DNA of 64,000 bases from Halesus radiatus (GCA_022606495.2 JAHDVE020006326.1:62001-126000), one strand, 5' to 3'; shown: positions 32,601-43,789, counted from the stretch's first letter. The notes: generated by a model not told the origin, from the sequence alone. Program-made: numbers and translations.

Positions 32601-34562
32601 CTGTGCAGTAATGTCTCTCTTTTGAATTCATTCACAACGGGGTCCGCACTTATATCCATTGCGGGCAACTTTGCATTGTTCGCTCTGATATTCCTGTAAA
32701 TGGAAGAAAACAACATTAACATAATACATATACATATACATATATAAGTTGGACGAGTCGTGGAATTGCAAAACCCACTCTGGAAATTTTTGTTGATTTC
32801 AAGATGGTTTCAAAAGTTTTTCAAAACAATTTGAACATAAAAAGAATATTCATTTTTAGCTAAATATCAGATTATTATTTTGACATTTAGTGGGAAAAAA
32901 AAAGTTCAATGTATAGATTGCAAAATCACTAATTGAATCTCATAATTTCCTATTAAATCCCGGAAATGCTGGGCTTGGTAATAGACGTATATATAGCTAT
33001 AAAAACAAGTCGGAACAAAAATACTTTACTCTCAATCAGATTTAATTTGATGTTCATTTGAAGAAAAACAGTTATTTAAAAATAACATCTGAAAAATAAG
33101 TTATTATTTCTTTAATAGACAATTTTGTGTAGACCCGTTTAGTGATTAAAGTTATTATGGCAGATAAATATTTTAAATGTATTTATTTATCATGTTTTGG
33201 CAACAAAACTCAGGTGCCTCACATTTGTCTTTTAGTTGCGTCCTGTAATTGAAGTGCTACATCTGGAGCCATGGGAGCTGGGTTACTGATAATGTCCAAT
33301 GTTTCTATCCATGGCAGCTTTAAATGCATTTCCTGAATCTTCACCTTCATGTCAGCAATATTGTTGACAGCCTTCTTTTTCTCCCTGATGAGAACTTGGT
33401 TAAGGCCTGGCTTTAGCAGTCCCTTTTGAAAGGCAACTTGAAGCTGAAATGTTAAAAATTATAAGATGTTCGAGGATACATTGATATTTTGGGCAAACGT
33501 TGCTAATTACAGGAAAATTATAAACAGTAATGCGAAAACAATGAAATAACGACGAGTAATAGATGGCCAATTAGTTAATAGTAGAAAAGGTACTGGCATC
33601 AAATGTACCATCTATTACCGAACTGTATAAAAGAAACGCCTTACGTCAAATTTACAAAGAATTTGTCATCAATAAAATTCACTCCACTGACAGTATAAGC
33701 AATAGATTTAAAACTAATGGTTTAATAGCGATCCCAATGTTAAGAACGACCACGGCTCAGCACCACTATTTGTATTTAGGTATAAGATATTATCAAAAAC
33801 AAAATTAGTATAACTGACACTTTGAAATATGAACAATTTAAAAAGCAAATTAATTTCCTGAACTTAGATAATGATATATTGTACCCCTAATAATGTACTA
33901 TCTAGCGTATAAATTACTATTTGGTTAATTATTATTATTAGTCTAAAAGTGTTTTGTTGATTTATGTTTGTATTTATTTAATAAGTTTTTAATTTTAATT
34001 TCATATCACTTACTCTAACTATGTATTCATTTTATCTTATGTTTGTAAATACTCCTTCCATAACTACGAGCTACTGGAGCTCAACTTATGGAGAGTAGAA
34101 TAATAATAAGAAAAAAAATCATGTATATCATGTATTATGTTATAATTTTGAATTTTTTTTTTGTAATAAATAAATAAAATAAAATGAAAAAAAATTTTAA
34201 CTGTGAATATTTCAAATTTTTTTGACATGGGGAATATAATTAAGTGTGCTATATAAGGGTCATTTGTGCTTTCTGTACATATTTTGTGATTTCGGGTGTA
34301 AACGTAAATGTAAGCCGAAGGTGTGGTGAAATTAGTCACATTTAGCCAATTATATGTTGGTCAATGATATGAATACAACCATATAGAATTATAATACTGA
34401 AAATTCAGGCGTAAGGTAGTATGCTCATGTAAAAAATTGTATGTTAACACATAAAAGCTTAACCTATAAAGGACAAAAGCACACGACATTCTTTTATATT
34501 ATTACCTCAGCATCCGAATCACTGACATCGGAATCACTACTTTGCATTTCAAATTCAGACAT
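29291..34562 (-). CDS. Ebp2: rRNA-processing protein EBP2 (EBNA1BP2 homologue), 5 coding exons, 308 aa
   Basis: Exons in transcript order: 34562-34506, 33443-33223, 32693-32535, 29887-29740, 29632-29291. All are GT/AG with phases 0, 2, 2, 0, giving 927 bases. The product is a nucleolar factor needed for 27S pre-rRNA processing and 60S assembly. Landmarks are an acidic serine-rich start (MSEFEMQSSDSDVSDSDAE), LLKPGLNQVL and KKKAVNNI (about 28-48), a coiled-coil-prone segment ending KLPWIETLD, EFKRETLLHRQAQACVLEGI and SRLHQLDIVTKRPDTYFAEM with AKSD (the most conserved family block), and a lysine/glycine-rich tail with KYGFGGKKRGNKLNTRES and SGKSSRPGKARRQ. The length is close to the human protein's ~306. 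Intron 3 (32534-29888) hosts a dead mariner in antisense. The stop lies in AATAAATGA, so a poly(A)-signal hexamer overlaps it. Confidence 0.93.
29740..29887 (-). CDS. Ebp2: EBP2 coding exon 4
   Basis: 148 bases from acceptor TTTGCAG to donor CTTCAG|GTTAGT, encoding PDTYFAEMAKSDTHMHKVRQ, NLMAKQAGQVRAEKVRQ and LRQQKKMGKQLQ. YFAEMAKSD is the family's best conserved block; a basic helix follows. The first base completes the split arginine codon from exon 3. Confidence 0.93.
29888..31045 (-). other. EBP2 intron 3, part downstream of the mariner
   Basis: About 1.2 kb of AT-rich intron between exon 4 and the mariner relic. I see no exon, RNA gene or known repeat. Confidence 0.5.
31046..32200 (+). 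mobile_element. Dead mariner (Tc1/mariner) element inside EBP2 intron 3
   Basis: A terminal-repeat-like ACGAGGTGTGATCAAAAAAT begins beside a TA at 31044-31045. Frame-broken transposase follows: FEQRVNIKF near 31230, then YGDNVVTLKTVYKWYERFKS (the second helix-turn-helix), GYDPETKIQSSQWKMSGSPH and HHNNAPCH. A last block with LAPCDICLF and LKGKRFDTI precedes a stop near 32150. A stop codon replaces the residue after the first catalytic aspartate (GD*S) and the second catalytic aspartate is Asn (HHNN). The third (PDLAPCD) remains. At least two frameshifts are present. No matching right terminal repeat was found, so the 3' end is deleted or decayed. Orientation is opposite to the host gene. Confidence 0.88.
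32535..32693 (-). CDS. Ebp2: EBP2 coding exon 3
   Basis: 159 bases, acceptor TTTACAG and donor AAACG|GTTAGC. It encodes NIRANNAKLPAMDISADPVV, NEFKRETLLHRQAQACVLEG and ISRLHQLDIVTKR. The counterpart in other EBP2 proteins is the (E/D)(D/E)FxRE..FYRQAQ..V segment. Confidence 0.93.
32694..33222 (-). other. EBP2 intron 2
   Basis: 529-base intron with GT (GTGAGG) and AG ends. AT-rich, nothing else seen. Confidence 0.7.
33223..33443 (-). CDS. Ebp2: EBP2 coding exon 2
   Basis: 221 bases after ATTTCAG: LQVAFQKGLLKPGLNQVLI, REKKKAVNNIADMKVKIQEM and HLKLPWIETLDIISNPAPMA. It ends CAAAT|GTGAGG in phase 2. The (L/I)LKPGLN and KKAVN(N/D) stretches are conserved in EBP2. Confidence 0.93.
33600..33890 (+). 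pseudogene. LINE RT C-terminal fragment in EBP2 intron 1
   Basis: The plus strand reads PSITELYKRNALRQIYKEFV, then NGLIAIPMLRTTTAQHHYLY with LGIRYY. After a frameshift it reads DTLKYEQFKKQINF. The order 'elyk...l..iy', 'l.iP..rt..g...f.y.G...yN.lP', 's...Fk..lk' is the C-terminus of a Jockey/I-like LINE RT. Frame-broken, 5'-truncated, antisense to EBP2. Confidence 0.55.
34506..34562 (-). CDS. Ebp2: EBP2 coding exon 1
   Basis: 57 bases from the ATG (34562-34560) to donor GCTGAG|GTAATA: MSEFEMQSSDSDVSDSDAE. The acidic Ser/Asp stretch is the usual EBP2 amino terminus and a likely casein-kinase target. The next exon continues it in phase 0. Confidence 0.88.
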
Positions 34563-35160
34563 GATTAGTTGAAAACCTTGCGGTTTTAAATTAGATAATA
34601 TCAAATTAAAACAGAAACCACTACCAACGATGACACGTGAATGTTGTAAACAAAATAATAGCCTGTCAGAAAATAGGTTATGTTAGTTTCGTTTCTACCA
34701 TAGATATATTTATTTCTACGAATAGAGATACCACCATAGATATACCATTCACGATACCACCCTCTTTCTACGTTTCAAACATAGATTTTCAAGTATGACC
34801 ACATTAAATTCTTCTAAGATTTACGCATAGACCAAAAATGTGTTAACCGGAGACAAATTATAAACAAACAAAAAAATTATGTGCACGCGGGCACAATAAG
34901 ATTTTCGTCAACAATAGGGCCAATGACTATATAAAATAATGAAGAACTACAGTGAAACATATTGATAAGACGCTAATTAATGCAGTGGGTTATAATTATA
35001 GGAATAACGCAAAAAGGTTAGGAACTGAAAAGCAATTTCTGTATTTACTATAAGGCATTTATTGTTATAATCGTTGGGTTAGTCTTAAACTAAAGTTAAT
35101 CTTAATTAAGTATAAAATATCATTAAAATTAGAATAAAGTACTTAATTCTACGGTTCATA
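34563..35160 (-). promoter_or_regulatory. EBP2 5' flank
   Basis: Sequence upstream of the EBP2 start codon; the promoter must lie here or nearby. It contains short repeated phrases (ACCATAGATATA near 34698 and 34733) but no TATA box, CCAAT box or other element I can assign. Confidence 0.35.
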
Positions 35161-35164
35161 AAAT

Positions 35165-35345
35165 TAACTATTCACTTTTCTTAAATCTACGTAAAAGTTT
35201 GTATTCTTAAAACTAGACATTCACTTAGCTTAATGATACGGAAAGTTGATTCTTAAAGCTAGAGATTCACTTGGCTTAATTGTACGGGAAAGTTGATTCT
35301 TAAAATTAGAGATTCACTTGGCTTACTTATACGGGAAAGTTTAGT
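35165..35345. repeat. ~47-bp tandem repeat, 3-4 units
   Basis: GATTCACTTGGCTTAAT-type units with ACGGGAAAGTTGATTCTTAA recur with spacing 46-47 (the phrase ATTCACTT at 35219, 35265 and 35312), with a more diverged unit before. It adjoins the GC-rich repeat block that follows. Confidence 0.7.
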
Positions 35346-35529
35346 TATCCTACGTAAAAGTCGAGAGTTTTCACAGGGTGACACAGTGGGAGAATTATAT
35401 GGTACGAGAGTTCAGAGACACCTCCCTTTACTGATGGCTATACAGGGTACAGAGAGCGGCTGGGTATGCAGAGTTCTCGTGTTCGCACTATGTATCCAAG
35501 TACCTCCGGATCGGGAGAAAGTACAAACG

Positions 35530-35915
35530 CGGCGATGATTAGAGGCCTGGGCGGTCTCCGGAGTTTGATCTCGGAAGGGCGAAGATAAGCTACTTCCTGG
35601 GCGGAAGCGGGGGGTCGACTCGCGGTACAGAACCTGGCGACTTCTACGGTAGATCGCCGAAGGGCGAAGACCAGACTTCCTTCTGGGACGGAAGCGTAAA
35701 ACTCACTCGCGGTGCAGAACCTGGGCGACTTCTGCAAGTAGATCTTCGAAAGGCGGAGATCGTATTTCCTTCTGGGACGGAAGCGTAATAATCACTGTCG
35801 TCAGAGGACCTGGGCGGCCTCTCCGAGGGGCGAGAATAGGTACCTTCCTGGGCGGAAGCTTCAAGCCAACAGTCCTTCCTGGGCGGAAGACTAAAACTCA
35901 CTGACCTCTCGTCAG
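35530..35915. repeat. GC-rich degenerate tandem block
   Basis: Recurring words GAACCTGGGCGACTTCT, GAAGGGCGAAGA, TTCCTTCTGGGACGGAAGCG and CTCACTCGCGGTGCAGA alternate over ~380 bases in units of roughly 100-120 bp. Its G+C content stands out in this AT-rich interval. Minus-strand frames through it are open only because of the repeats. It may be part of an LTR or other element I cannot delimit. Confidence 0.65.
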
Positions 35916-36402
35916 AGAGCCCCGTTGTCTGTCTATCTGTAGGGATTATTTTATGACCCGTATTATTTGGCGGGCCGCTCATAAATTACACGCTTATTTC
36001 TTTTTAGGTTTTATTACTGTCCTTTGTGATGTAGTACTTTACAATGGTTTCCGGCTTGAACAACAATATACGCGGCTAGACTTTGTGCAAATTTTTTTTG
36101 GCCGGTCTAGTCTGGGAATTATTATTACTTGAAATGCACATTTTAGAAACTAACCATGTCTGTGAATTCGGTTATTACTTATAGGTATTCTCACGGATTC
36201 AACACCTCTCCTGCCTACTTCGCCTGCATCTTCACCCGGCCTGAAAACCGATCAAGACTTTTCTTCACCTTCACTAGCTCCTTGCAAGAAATCGTTTGCC
36301 TTTTTCAAGGCACTTCCCCCCCTCAAGGCATACACCTTTCCCCTTTTTTCCTAACCTGCTCTGAAGCGTCGAAGTGGCCAGCATCATATTCTTCTTCTAA
36401 AC
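35916..36402. other. Unassigned, between repeat block and LINE
   Basis: Contains GGCGGGCCGCTCATAAATTA and GGCCGGTCTAGTCTGGG with a pyrimidine-rich stretch at 36180-36370. This could be the flank of a larger mobile element, but I cannot name it. Confidence 0.35.
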
Positions 36403-37800
36403 GTGCGGCAAGAGTTTACAGATCTTGTCCCGTACAGGAGTGAAAGAACGAAAGAAACGTCTGAGAAGTGGAAGAAGGAATTAAAAAGGAGAAAGCACTT
36501 CCAAGAAAACATTAAACTATTTTGGAAGGAGGTGAAAAAAGTCCCGGAATGGTCCAGAAAGCGAATGTATGAAAGTGATATAATCGAAAGATGGAAAAAT
36601 GTTAACGAATGAGAAAGAAATAAAAGAGAAATGGATGAGATACTTTGAAGAGGTCTTCGAAAGCAACCCGAGTGATAGTGATTCCAGTGGCGAATCAAGT
36701 ATGAATGACGATGACGTGAATATTACCAAAATCAGCATGGATGAAATAAAAAAGATCGATTAAATGTATTAAGAATGGTAAGGCTGTTGGTTTCGACAAT
36801 ATTGCTGCTGAATACTTAAAAGGAGATAGCCGTATAATTCTCACATGGTTATACAAACTTTTTAATCTATGTTTAGAGGAGGGTTACACGACATTAGATT
36901 GGAGTAGGGCTGTGATTATGCCTCTATTCAAAGTTAAAGGGTTACGTTTGGAATGTGGAAATCACAGGGCTATTAGCCTGCTAAGTTCAGTTGGACAGCT
37001 GTATGGTAGGATATTGATTGAAAGGGTACAAACAAAATCAAAAATAAAATATCGGATGTACAAGGTAAATTTACGAGTGGAAGGGAGTGTATGTATCAAA
37101 TTTTCTCATTGCGTGTGTTCACAGAGAATTTTCTGGCAGAAAACCAGAAACTTTTCTATGCCTTTGTAGATCTACAAAAAGCATACAACCGAGTTGACAG
37201 GAAAAAAATATGGAAGGTACTGTCCAAGTATGGAGTGAATACGACTCTCATACAGGCAATCGCGGCTCTGTACGAGGAAAGCGTTGCATGTGAAAGCGTT
37301 TGACATCACAAAAGGTGTTAATCTAGTCTGCGTAATATCACCGTGGTTATTCAATCTATACATGGATAATTGTATGCAAGAATTGAAAGAGGGGTTGGGG
37401 GCGAAAATGAGTAATCTTAAGGTATGTTGCCTGCTGTATGCTTATGATGCGATGCTGATTGTTAACAGTATGGAAGATTTACAGTACCTCGTATCTAGGA
37501 TGAACGAAGTTCGTATGTAGAATGAGCTAATGATGAATGTAAGTAAGTCTAAAGTCATGATTTTTGAAAGAGAGAGGACTAAAACAGTGTGCAATATAGT
37601 TGTGAATGTTGAATACTTGGAGCAGGTCGATGAGTTTGTGTATTTGGGAAGAATGTTTACGAGGGATGGAAAGATTGAGAGAGATATTGAAACAAGGGTG
37701 AACGCAGGAGACTCCATTAACGGAGGACCAATGAGATCTCTGGGGCGAATATGTGGTAAAACCATGTATGATCGTATGGTTCCATGCCTTACTTCAATAC
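36403..37800 (+). pseudogene. Non-LTR retrotransposon with degenerate RT domain (sense part)
   Basis: Conceptual translation over several broken frames gives SEKWKKELKRRKHFQENIKL, then KEIKEKWMRYFEEVFE (linker before RT), KNGKAVGFDNIAAEYLK (RT block 1), WSRAVIMPLFK, NHRAISLLSSVGQLYGRIL, FYAFVDLQKAYNRVDRKKIW (motif A, catalytic Asp present), PWLFNLYMDNCMQEL (motif B) and LLYAYDAMLIVNS. In that last block (motif C) the YADD-type box has become YAYD. EQVDEFVYLGRMFTRDGKIE follows. Stops and frameshifts are frequent and one internal deletion joins SINGG directly to MRSLGRICGKTMYD. It belongs to the same family as the RWFGHVERM tails elsewhere in the window. Confidence 0.82.
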
Positions 37801-38205
37801 ATGAGGGTTGGTATCAGCACTCTATTATGGACTGCTAGCTTCGCTTCTTTGGACAACTTTTTTATTAATGTCAACCACTTTCAGTCCTCCATTAATGGAG
37901 TTTCCTACATTCACCCTTCTTTCAATATCCCTATCAGTTTTTCCATCTCTCGTAAGCATACTTTTCAAATACAAAAACTCATCGACCTGCTCCAAGTATT
38001 CATCATTCACAATTACATATTATAATACACACTGTTTTCATACTCTCTCTTTCAAATACTATGACTTTAGACTTACATTCATCATTATCTCATTCTTCAT
38101 ACATTCTCGTTCATCTTAAATACGAGAGAGTGTAGGTCTTCCGTGCTGTTAGAAATCAGGACCGTATCATCAGAATACAACAGGCAACTTCCCAATGCTA
38201 ATTTT
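37801..38205 (-). pseudogene. Inverted partner copy of the same LINE
   Basis: From about 37801 the sequence abruptly becomes the antisense of the LINE just described. The minus strand reads LLYSDDTVLISNSTEDLHSL (near 38190-38130), then a frame-broken piece, then EYLEQVDEFLYLKSMLTRDG and RRVNVGNSINGG (38010-37890). Its motif C is an intact YSDD, unlike the sense copy. The two copies therefore meet in inverted orientation at about 37800 and are not exact duplicates of each other. Confidence 0.78.
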
Positions 38206-38264
38206 ATAAATATGATTTTTAATACTCTGTCAATATTTCAATGCAATACATAAAAGTTAATAAA

Positions 38265-38480
38265 AAAGAAATCATTTAAACGCCTCATTCGATTGGCACC
38301 ATTGCTTTTTCAGCAACTGACGTTACACATAGAGTTTGCTTGTAGTAAGGTGTTGGATTTGTATGGATTTTTTTTCTTCTATTTTGTTTTATGTTTTAAA
38401 TATGGAGGAAATATACCTATCCTGGAAGTTATAATTAGTTGTTATTCAATATTATGTACTTTCTAATTTGTTATTTGCTA
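38265..38480. repeat. Diverged third copy of the TIR-bounded repeat
   Basis: TGGCACCATTGCTTTTTCAG, AACTGACGTTACACA and GGATTTGTATGGATTTTTTT align with the middle of the elements at 9-777 and 4776-5475, in the orientation of the latter. Divergence is greater than between those two, and neither terminus is recognisable. Confidence 0.45.
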
Positions 38481-38484
38481 TATA

Positions 38485-39950
38485 AATGTATCTACATAAT
38501 GTAATCAAAAATAAATAAATAAAAATAGGATACCCGAAGAACTTGTGGGTCGAAAATTCTTTTGATCCACAATTAAAATAAGGCGAACTGAAATGTGAAA
38601 CGTGATTAGATTACTAAGATAAATTAGTGTGTTGGTCTTATTCGGATCATATAAGAAATACGTTTTTTGGCATATAGGTGTATTTATGAAACCAGAGATC
38701 TATAAGAATAGAAGGGTGAAAAGAGTGCTGGTGACTTTCTGTTAGAGAAAACGTTTCTCAATCAGAAGATCATTCTAGTTCACATTTATCGTTTAGGGAC
38801 GATACCTATTTTCACACAGATTGGACGTGAATTATCCTTTTCTATGGAATTTTGTGTGAAATTTTCCGTCTAACGACACCTTGAGATAAGGATTTCATTT
38901 ATTAGGCCATGTGATGTAGCTTCCCCAGCAAAATAGAATCACATCATTTTCAATTATACCGAGGGGATCCAGAAACCAGACGAACACAACTGACGCAAGA
39001 GCTAATGGCATGAAATACAGGCGGTTTATAATATACCAGGATGGAGAGTTTCTATTTTTTTTTGTAGATTCTGAGAGGATTAGAACCTTCCAAATATTGT
39101 GAAATTTGACTATGTGAAGAGTTTTTTTTAATAGATATGCACTTAACATAAAAAATAGCACGCATCTAGAAGTTGATGGGGAGATTCAATTTTCAAAGAT
39201 AGAAACTTGCCCCACGGGGTCTCGACTAAAGAAAAATGGAACTCTAAAACTAAAATGGCTAGTTTTTTTCAATTCAATTCAATAATCTTATTGAATTGAA
39301 TTGTTTTTAATTATTTCAATCATCTAGTTGACGTTTAGTTAGAAAGTGAGGATTCCGTAGTGGATAGAGACTATAAGAGGAGCGGTTAATTATTGATACA
39401 GATGTTTACGGATATATCCATAAAAGAGTTGTGGTAGTCATATATGAGAGGTTGGGAATGTTTTTTCCAAAAAGGATTTTCGTTTAATAACATTGAAATT
39501 TAGGAATGAAGGGATGATATATAGCTTATGAAAGTTTTAAAAAAGAAGCATCATTTTTTTTTTACGAAATTCTATTATGAACCTGGGTAGGAACTAACTT
39601 GTTAGCTCCAACATTCATTTTGTAATACCAGGTGTCGCCTAACGCTTTTTTTTATGCTATCAACAGTATCGACCACATTATAAATATTTAGAGAGGTATT
39701 CAAAATACTTACTGTTTTGTTGTGGTTTTTGTGCTGGGGATATCATTTCCATGACTTTGTAGCGCTCGCAAGGTCAAGAACCAAGATCCGAATACTCAGT
39801 TGTTTATGGTACAAACTTGCTCGGCCAATAAGAATACAGAATTTTCTAATACGTTCGTAAAACAAAATGGTGGGCCGGAAACCGGACATCCATATTTTGA
39901 GGGTTTGAGGTTGAAAGTACTCCGTTTGTGAAGACCCCATGTTTTGTTCA
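38485..39950. other. No gene recognised
   Basis: AT-rich intergenic sequence. Open frames 38895-39161 and 39743-39940 (both minus) have no recognisable features. Confidence 0.4.
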
Positions 39951-40193
39951 TAGATGAACTATGGCCGCCATCTTTAGTTTAGATGTATGTTTTTCGAAGT
40001 TGATTTGATGAACAGTTTTGTCAGTTATTGTTTTACTTCGAAAGTTTTGCTGTATGTGAGCCCTAATACAACATATCAGTGTGGATTTTACTGAGGACAC
40101 TTGTATTAAAGCAGGACTATTGACTTTTTACGTGTTTTGACTATGTTTACATCCTTGTTGGAATTTTTTTGTTGTGTTGCTGTCAATTAAAAG
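39951..40193 (+). promoter_or_regulatory. Candidate promoter and non-coding first exon (YY1-like motif)
   Basis: GCCGCCATCTT at 39964-39974 is the reverse complement of the YY1 core AAGATGGCGGC, a motif common just downstream of start sites in animal promoters. About 220 bases on, AAAAG|GTAAGAT at 40189-40200 is a strong splice donor. Together they could be the first exon of a plus-strand transcript, and the next plus-strand gene is upSET, 19 kb away. No direct link is visible. Confidence 0.25.
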
Positions 40194-40195
40194 GT

Positions 40196-41760
40196 AAGAT
40201 TTTTATGTTTATTGCTATTTTATTTAGATTTTTGAACGCTCATTACCAACATGAATTTAATTTATTTTGATTTCTATCAATTTTGCTTTCTCACAGTGTT
40301 TGGAAGCTGCGTCTTTATGCTGTCCTTTCTATGTTTATGAATAATATTGGTTTTCAATTCGATCAAATTTATTATATTCTCCTTCATATGTGTGTTTAAT
40401 CGATTAATTGGTTATCAAACATTTGGTTTTATCCAATATTGTCACTGAAATAAAATTGCACAATTCAATGTTGGCACTGCCATTTAAAATATAACCCTCT
40501 GCCATTATTGTCAAACACGCTACCTATCTGTTTTTCCAATTTTTTGACACCAGTTGGGTTATTATCGATCATGAAACATAAGGTTTTATCATTTTACAAC
40601 GTATATCCATAATAATGTAAACAGGAAAAGTGTCGAGACACAATTTAAAGTATATAGTTTTGGTCGTCGAGAAAATGCCCACCATATTATGCTGGAATCG
40701 GACATATTTACTCTTATGTAGGTAGCTTGAACTGTCTGAATTAAGTTATTCAATTAAGTTGCTCAGTTTTTATGTAACATCTGTTACTGATGATATTCTA
40801 TGCCTGGTGGACATAAAAAATCAATAGATAATAATTCATTATAATACTATATTTCTACCTACATGCATTGTTTTTTTTTAGTAAACATATAGCCTTTTGG
40901 CAAGATGTCACCAAGGCATTCAATATGTTATTTTTATTACAAATAGCAAGAAAGATTATAATACGGTACTCCTAACCTGAATCGTTTCAATGTTTTTTTT
41001 TTTTATTTACCGAATAACCAGACTTTGTCTAAGCCCGCACATGAGTTTTTTTTTTAAATACCCTTAAATTAACAATCTTTTGTGACGAGCATTATTAAAT
41101 ATGTTTCAATGATAGTAAAATATTACTTATTAACAAATTGTCACCTTGCATATCATTTATGTCATACTGTGAAATCACCAATAGAACAATGTGTAAATAA
41201 CATCCTTTCTTTTATAACACTGTCTTAAAACATTCTCAATAAAATAAAGTGCATTGGATTCATTGATTACTTATCGTAATAATCTGAACTTTTCTCTGTG
41301 GTACGTCTCCATATTGTGTTCCAAGGCTTTAGGATTATATTAATTAGTAGACACTGTAACCTGTAAACCCTGAACATTGTTATTTTATATTGTAAGTTAA
41401 TACGAAAGCTTTTCCGGTGGAAAGAGAAAGCCTTTAACCAATCTAAGGTTTTTTTTTTGTATAAACTTATCACACTTGCTGACGGTCTGTTTGTTTTCAA
41501 TGCTAATTTATCAAAAGGTCAAGTCATTTGTCATTAACCATTAAAATTATTTTTAAAGGATTTTAAAATTCATAGTGACTCTGTCCTATGTGTGTGGCTG
41601 TGCCTGATGTGTTATTATTTATTGGATTTAAGGAAATGTAGCGCTTTGTAATGGATCACGTTAATTATTATTTTAATGCGATGTTTGCTTCAGTACAAAC
41701 CGGCGGTGATTGTGTTTGGTGTGATAAATGTAAAATGAGTAACGGAACCAATTACTTTAC
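40196..41760. other. No gene recognised
   Basis: AT-rich intergenic or intronic sequence without a motif or repeat I can support. Confidence 0.4.
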
Positions 41761-41764
41761 CAAT

Positions 41765-42250
41765 AGGCTTTATTGAAAAATCTCCAGATGGCACTGTTAT
41801 ACCGATAATAATGTTTTTTGTTTCAAATCTTAAAGCCAAGAAGGCCCATAGTGAACTTTCAAATACACTTGTTCTTCTATTTCTAGACATGCCTTTGGAT
41901 GAATGCAAAAAGAGACCGTACTATTAAAGGCAGCCATATACAATCCTAATTGAGCAATATAATACAGATGCGGACGTTCAGATGGCCTGGAACAATGAAA
42001 TTGGCAGACATTTTACGGCAACAGACGCATACTGTTGTGTGTTGATATTCAGATTTCTGCATACTCAATATTAAAATAAACTGCAGCAACCAATTCTCCC
42101 ATTGAGTTGGATCACTCATTTTTTTACAGCGATGGTGACTACAAAAACATGAGAAAATGTTTTTGAAATGTATTTCACCCTTGACAAGAAACCCAAATAC
42201 CGAGGGGAATATAAAGCTGGTTTATTTTTATAACCGTTTTAAAGCCGAGA
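41765..42250 (+). pseudogene. Possible decayed coding remnant, identity unknown
   Basis: The plus strand gives unusually protein-like stretches in changing frames: FIEKSPDGTVIPIIMFFVSN, then KKAHSELSNTLVLLFLDMP, then IEQYNTDADVQMAWNNEIGR with HFTATDAYCCVLIFRFLH, and after a stop QPILPLSWITHFF and MYFTLDKKPKYRGEYK. Codon content looks less random than the background. I do not recognise a family; a long-dead transposase or retroelement gene is my guess. Confidence 0.25.
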
Positions 42251-43205
42251 ATAAGTGTGGGTAAAGTGAAATGCTGGAAGTTTCAAATATATTAAACTTT
42301 CGCAATCTCCCACGGCCACAAGCACTGGTGAGGATTTGCGTTCAGTAAACAGAATGTCAATTTAAACTTCACGCGCAAATATATATTATGTCTGAAAAAA
42401 CAAAATTTACCAAAGCCGCAAAGAGTGCCGCTAATCAATCCTTCATTCGGTATGCTATAAAGAGGTTAAAATACTAGAGTACTAACAGTTTCGTATAAAT
42501 CAGACTCAATCGTTCCACAAAACCTTTAAAAGAACCTCTTGCTTACTACCAATATAAAACTTTTTCTATTATGGTTAAAATACATATTTAACCTCTACCG
42601 TGCTGAAAATGCCTGTCGGCAACGAAAGATTTGTGTCCAACTCATGCTGAGAAAGCCTATCGGCACTCTTTATGGCTTTTCATGGGTTTTTATACTTTAA
42701 AACCTGTAAGTAGCATATTTAAATTAATCAAAATTGCTTGTCCACACAATAAACAATCAGAAGAGGGGTTTCGCATTGCTTGAAGTTGGACGCAGGTCTG
42801 GAAATAAATGTTCGAAATTGGTGCACACCGGTGAAAATTTTTGTAAAACACAAGTAAGTTATTGTGAATTCGCAGTGTGATAGTGCACGGAGTGTAGAAT
42901 GCCTTTTACACCTGGCACTAGATGCAGAATCCAGCATTGCAAATATTAAAATCGTAAACCGTTAAAATACATTTTATGCCATATATAATTCTTATGAATT
43001 AAAATTAATGTTATTGTTAGGATCCAAAATTGCCATTGCAAAGTTAGGGCCGAATTGTTAAAGACAATATACTTATTTAAATAAATATACTTACTTTAAT
43101 TTCTGTAAATTTTACGTTTTAAATAGCAAGCTCCCGTTAGATAAACTACAAAAAAGTAGTTTATCGGGATCTTTTGCATTGTATTTTTTGTTATGTAAAA
43201 TTAAT
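42251..43205. other. No gene recognised
   Basis: AT-rich sequence with no supported feature. Confidence 0.4.
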
Positions 43206-43369
43206 AAATAAATAAAAAATATATATTAATTGATAAACTAAAGTTCTTTAAAACTTAAGACAAGATTTTTGTGCATAGTGCAAAGGGTAACAATTATTAT
43301 TTTTATAAACAATAATTATTAATCTAAAACACTCATCCAAATTGAAAAAACCTTCCGAGCAAAGATAAA

Positions 43370-43441
43370 TGTCGCCGGCAGGACTCGAACCCGCACCCTT
43401 CTAATGTCCGGTTAGATGCTCTACCGTTGAGCTACGTCGAC
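43370..43441 (-). repeat. tRNA-like sequence, copy C
   Basis: Same 72-nt cloverleaf-like unit as copies A and B, with two substitutions (GTTAGATG for GTCAGATG; GTCGAC for GTCGGC). Its flanks match too: on the left CATAGTGCAAAGGGTAAC at about 43275, on the right CAAACCCGCCAAGTTAATCA. Full repeat unit about 43210-43640. Confidence 0.7.
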
Positions 43442-43789
43442 TTATCGCAAACCCGCCAAGTTAATCAATATATACTAGTGTTCCATTCAATAATTACTGT
43501 TTTTATTATATTTTCACCTGTAAACAACCAACTTTATTAGTATGAGAGAGGCTTGTAACGGCTAAATCCCTCAAATAGATGGTGTCGAGACAAATTATGT
43601 CTACATTTTATTGGTGAAAATTGCTTTGACTTGTCAAATATTTATTAATTGATAAACTAAAGTTCTTAAAAACTTAAGACAAGATTTTTGTGCATAGCGC
43701 AAAGGGTAACAATTATTATTTCTATAAACAATAATTATTAATCTAAAACACTCATCCAAATTGAAAAAAACCTTCCGAGCAAAGATAAA

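Noticed and set aside
35438..35982. Overlapping ~100-codon minus frames with repeated phrases
   Set aside because: Openness follows from the GC-rich tandem repeat; the two frames overlap and contain the same repeat words in different phases.
35050..36150. Solo LTR or LTR retrotransposon
   Set aside because: Tandem blocks and GC content hinted at an LTR, but no TG...CA ends, primer-binding site, target duplication or gag/pol frame could be found.
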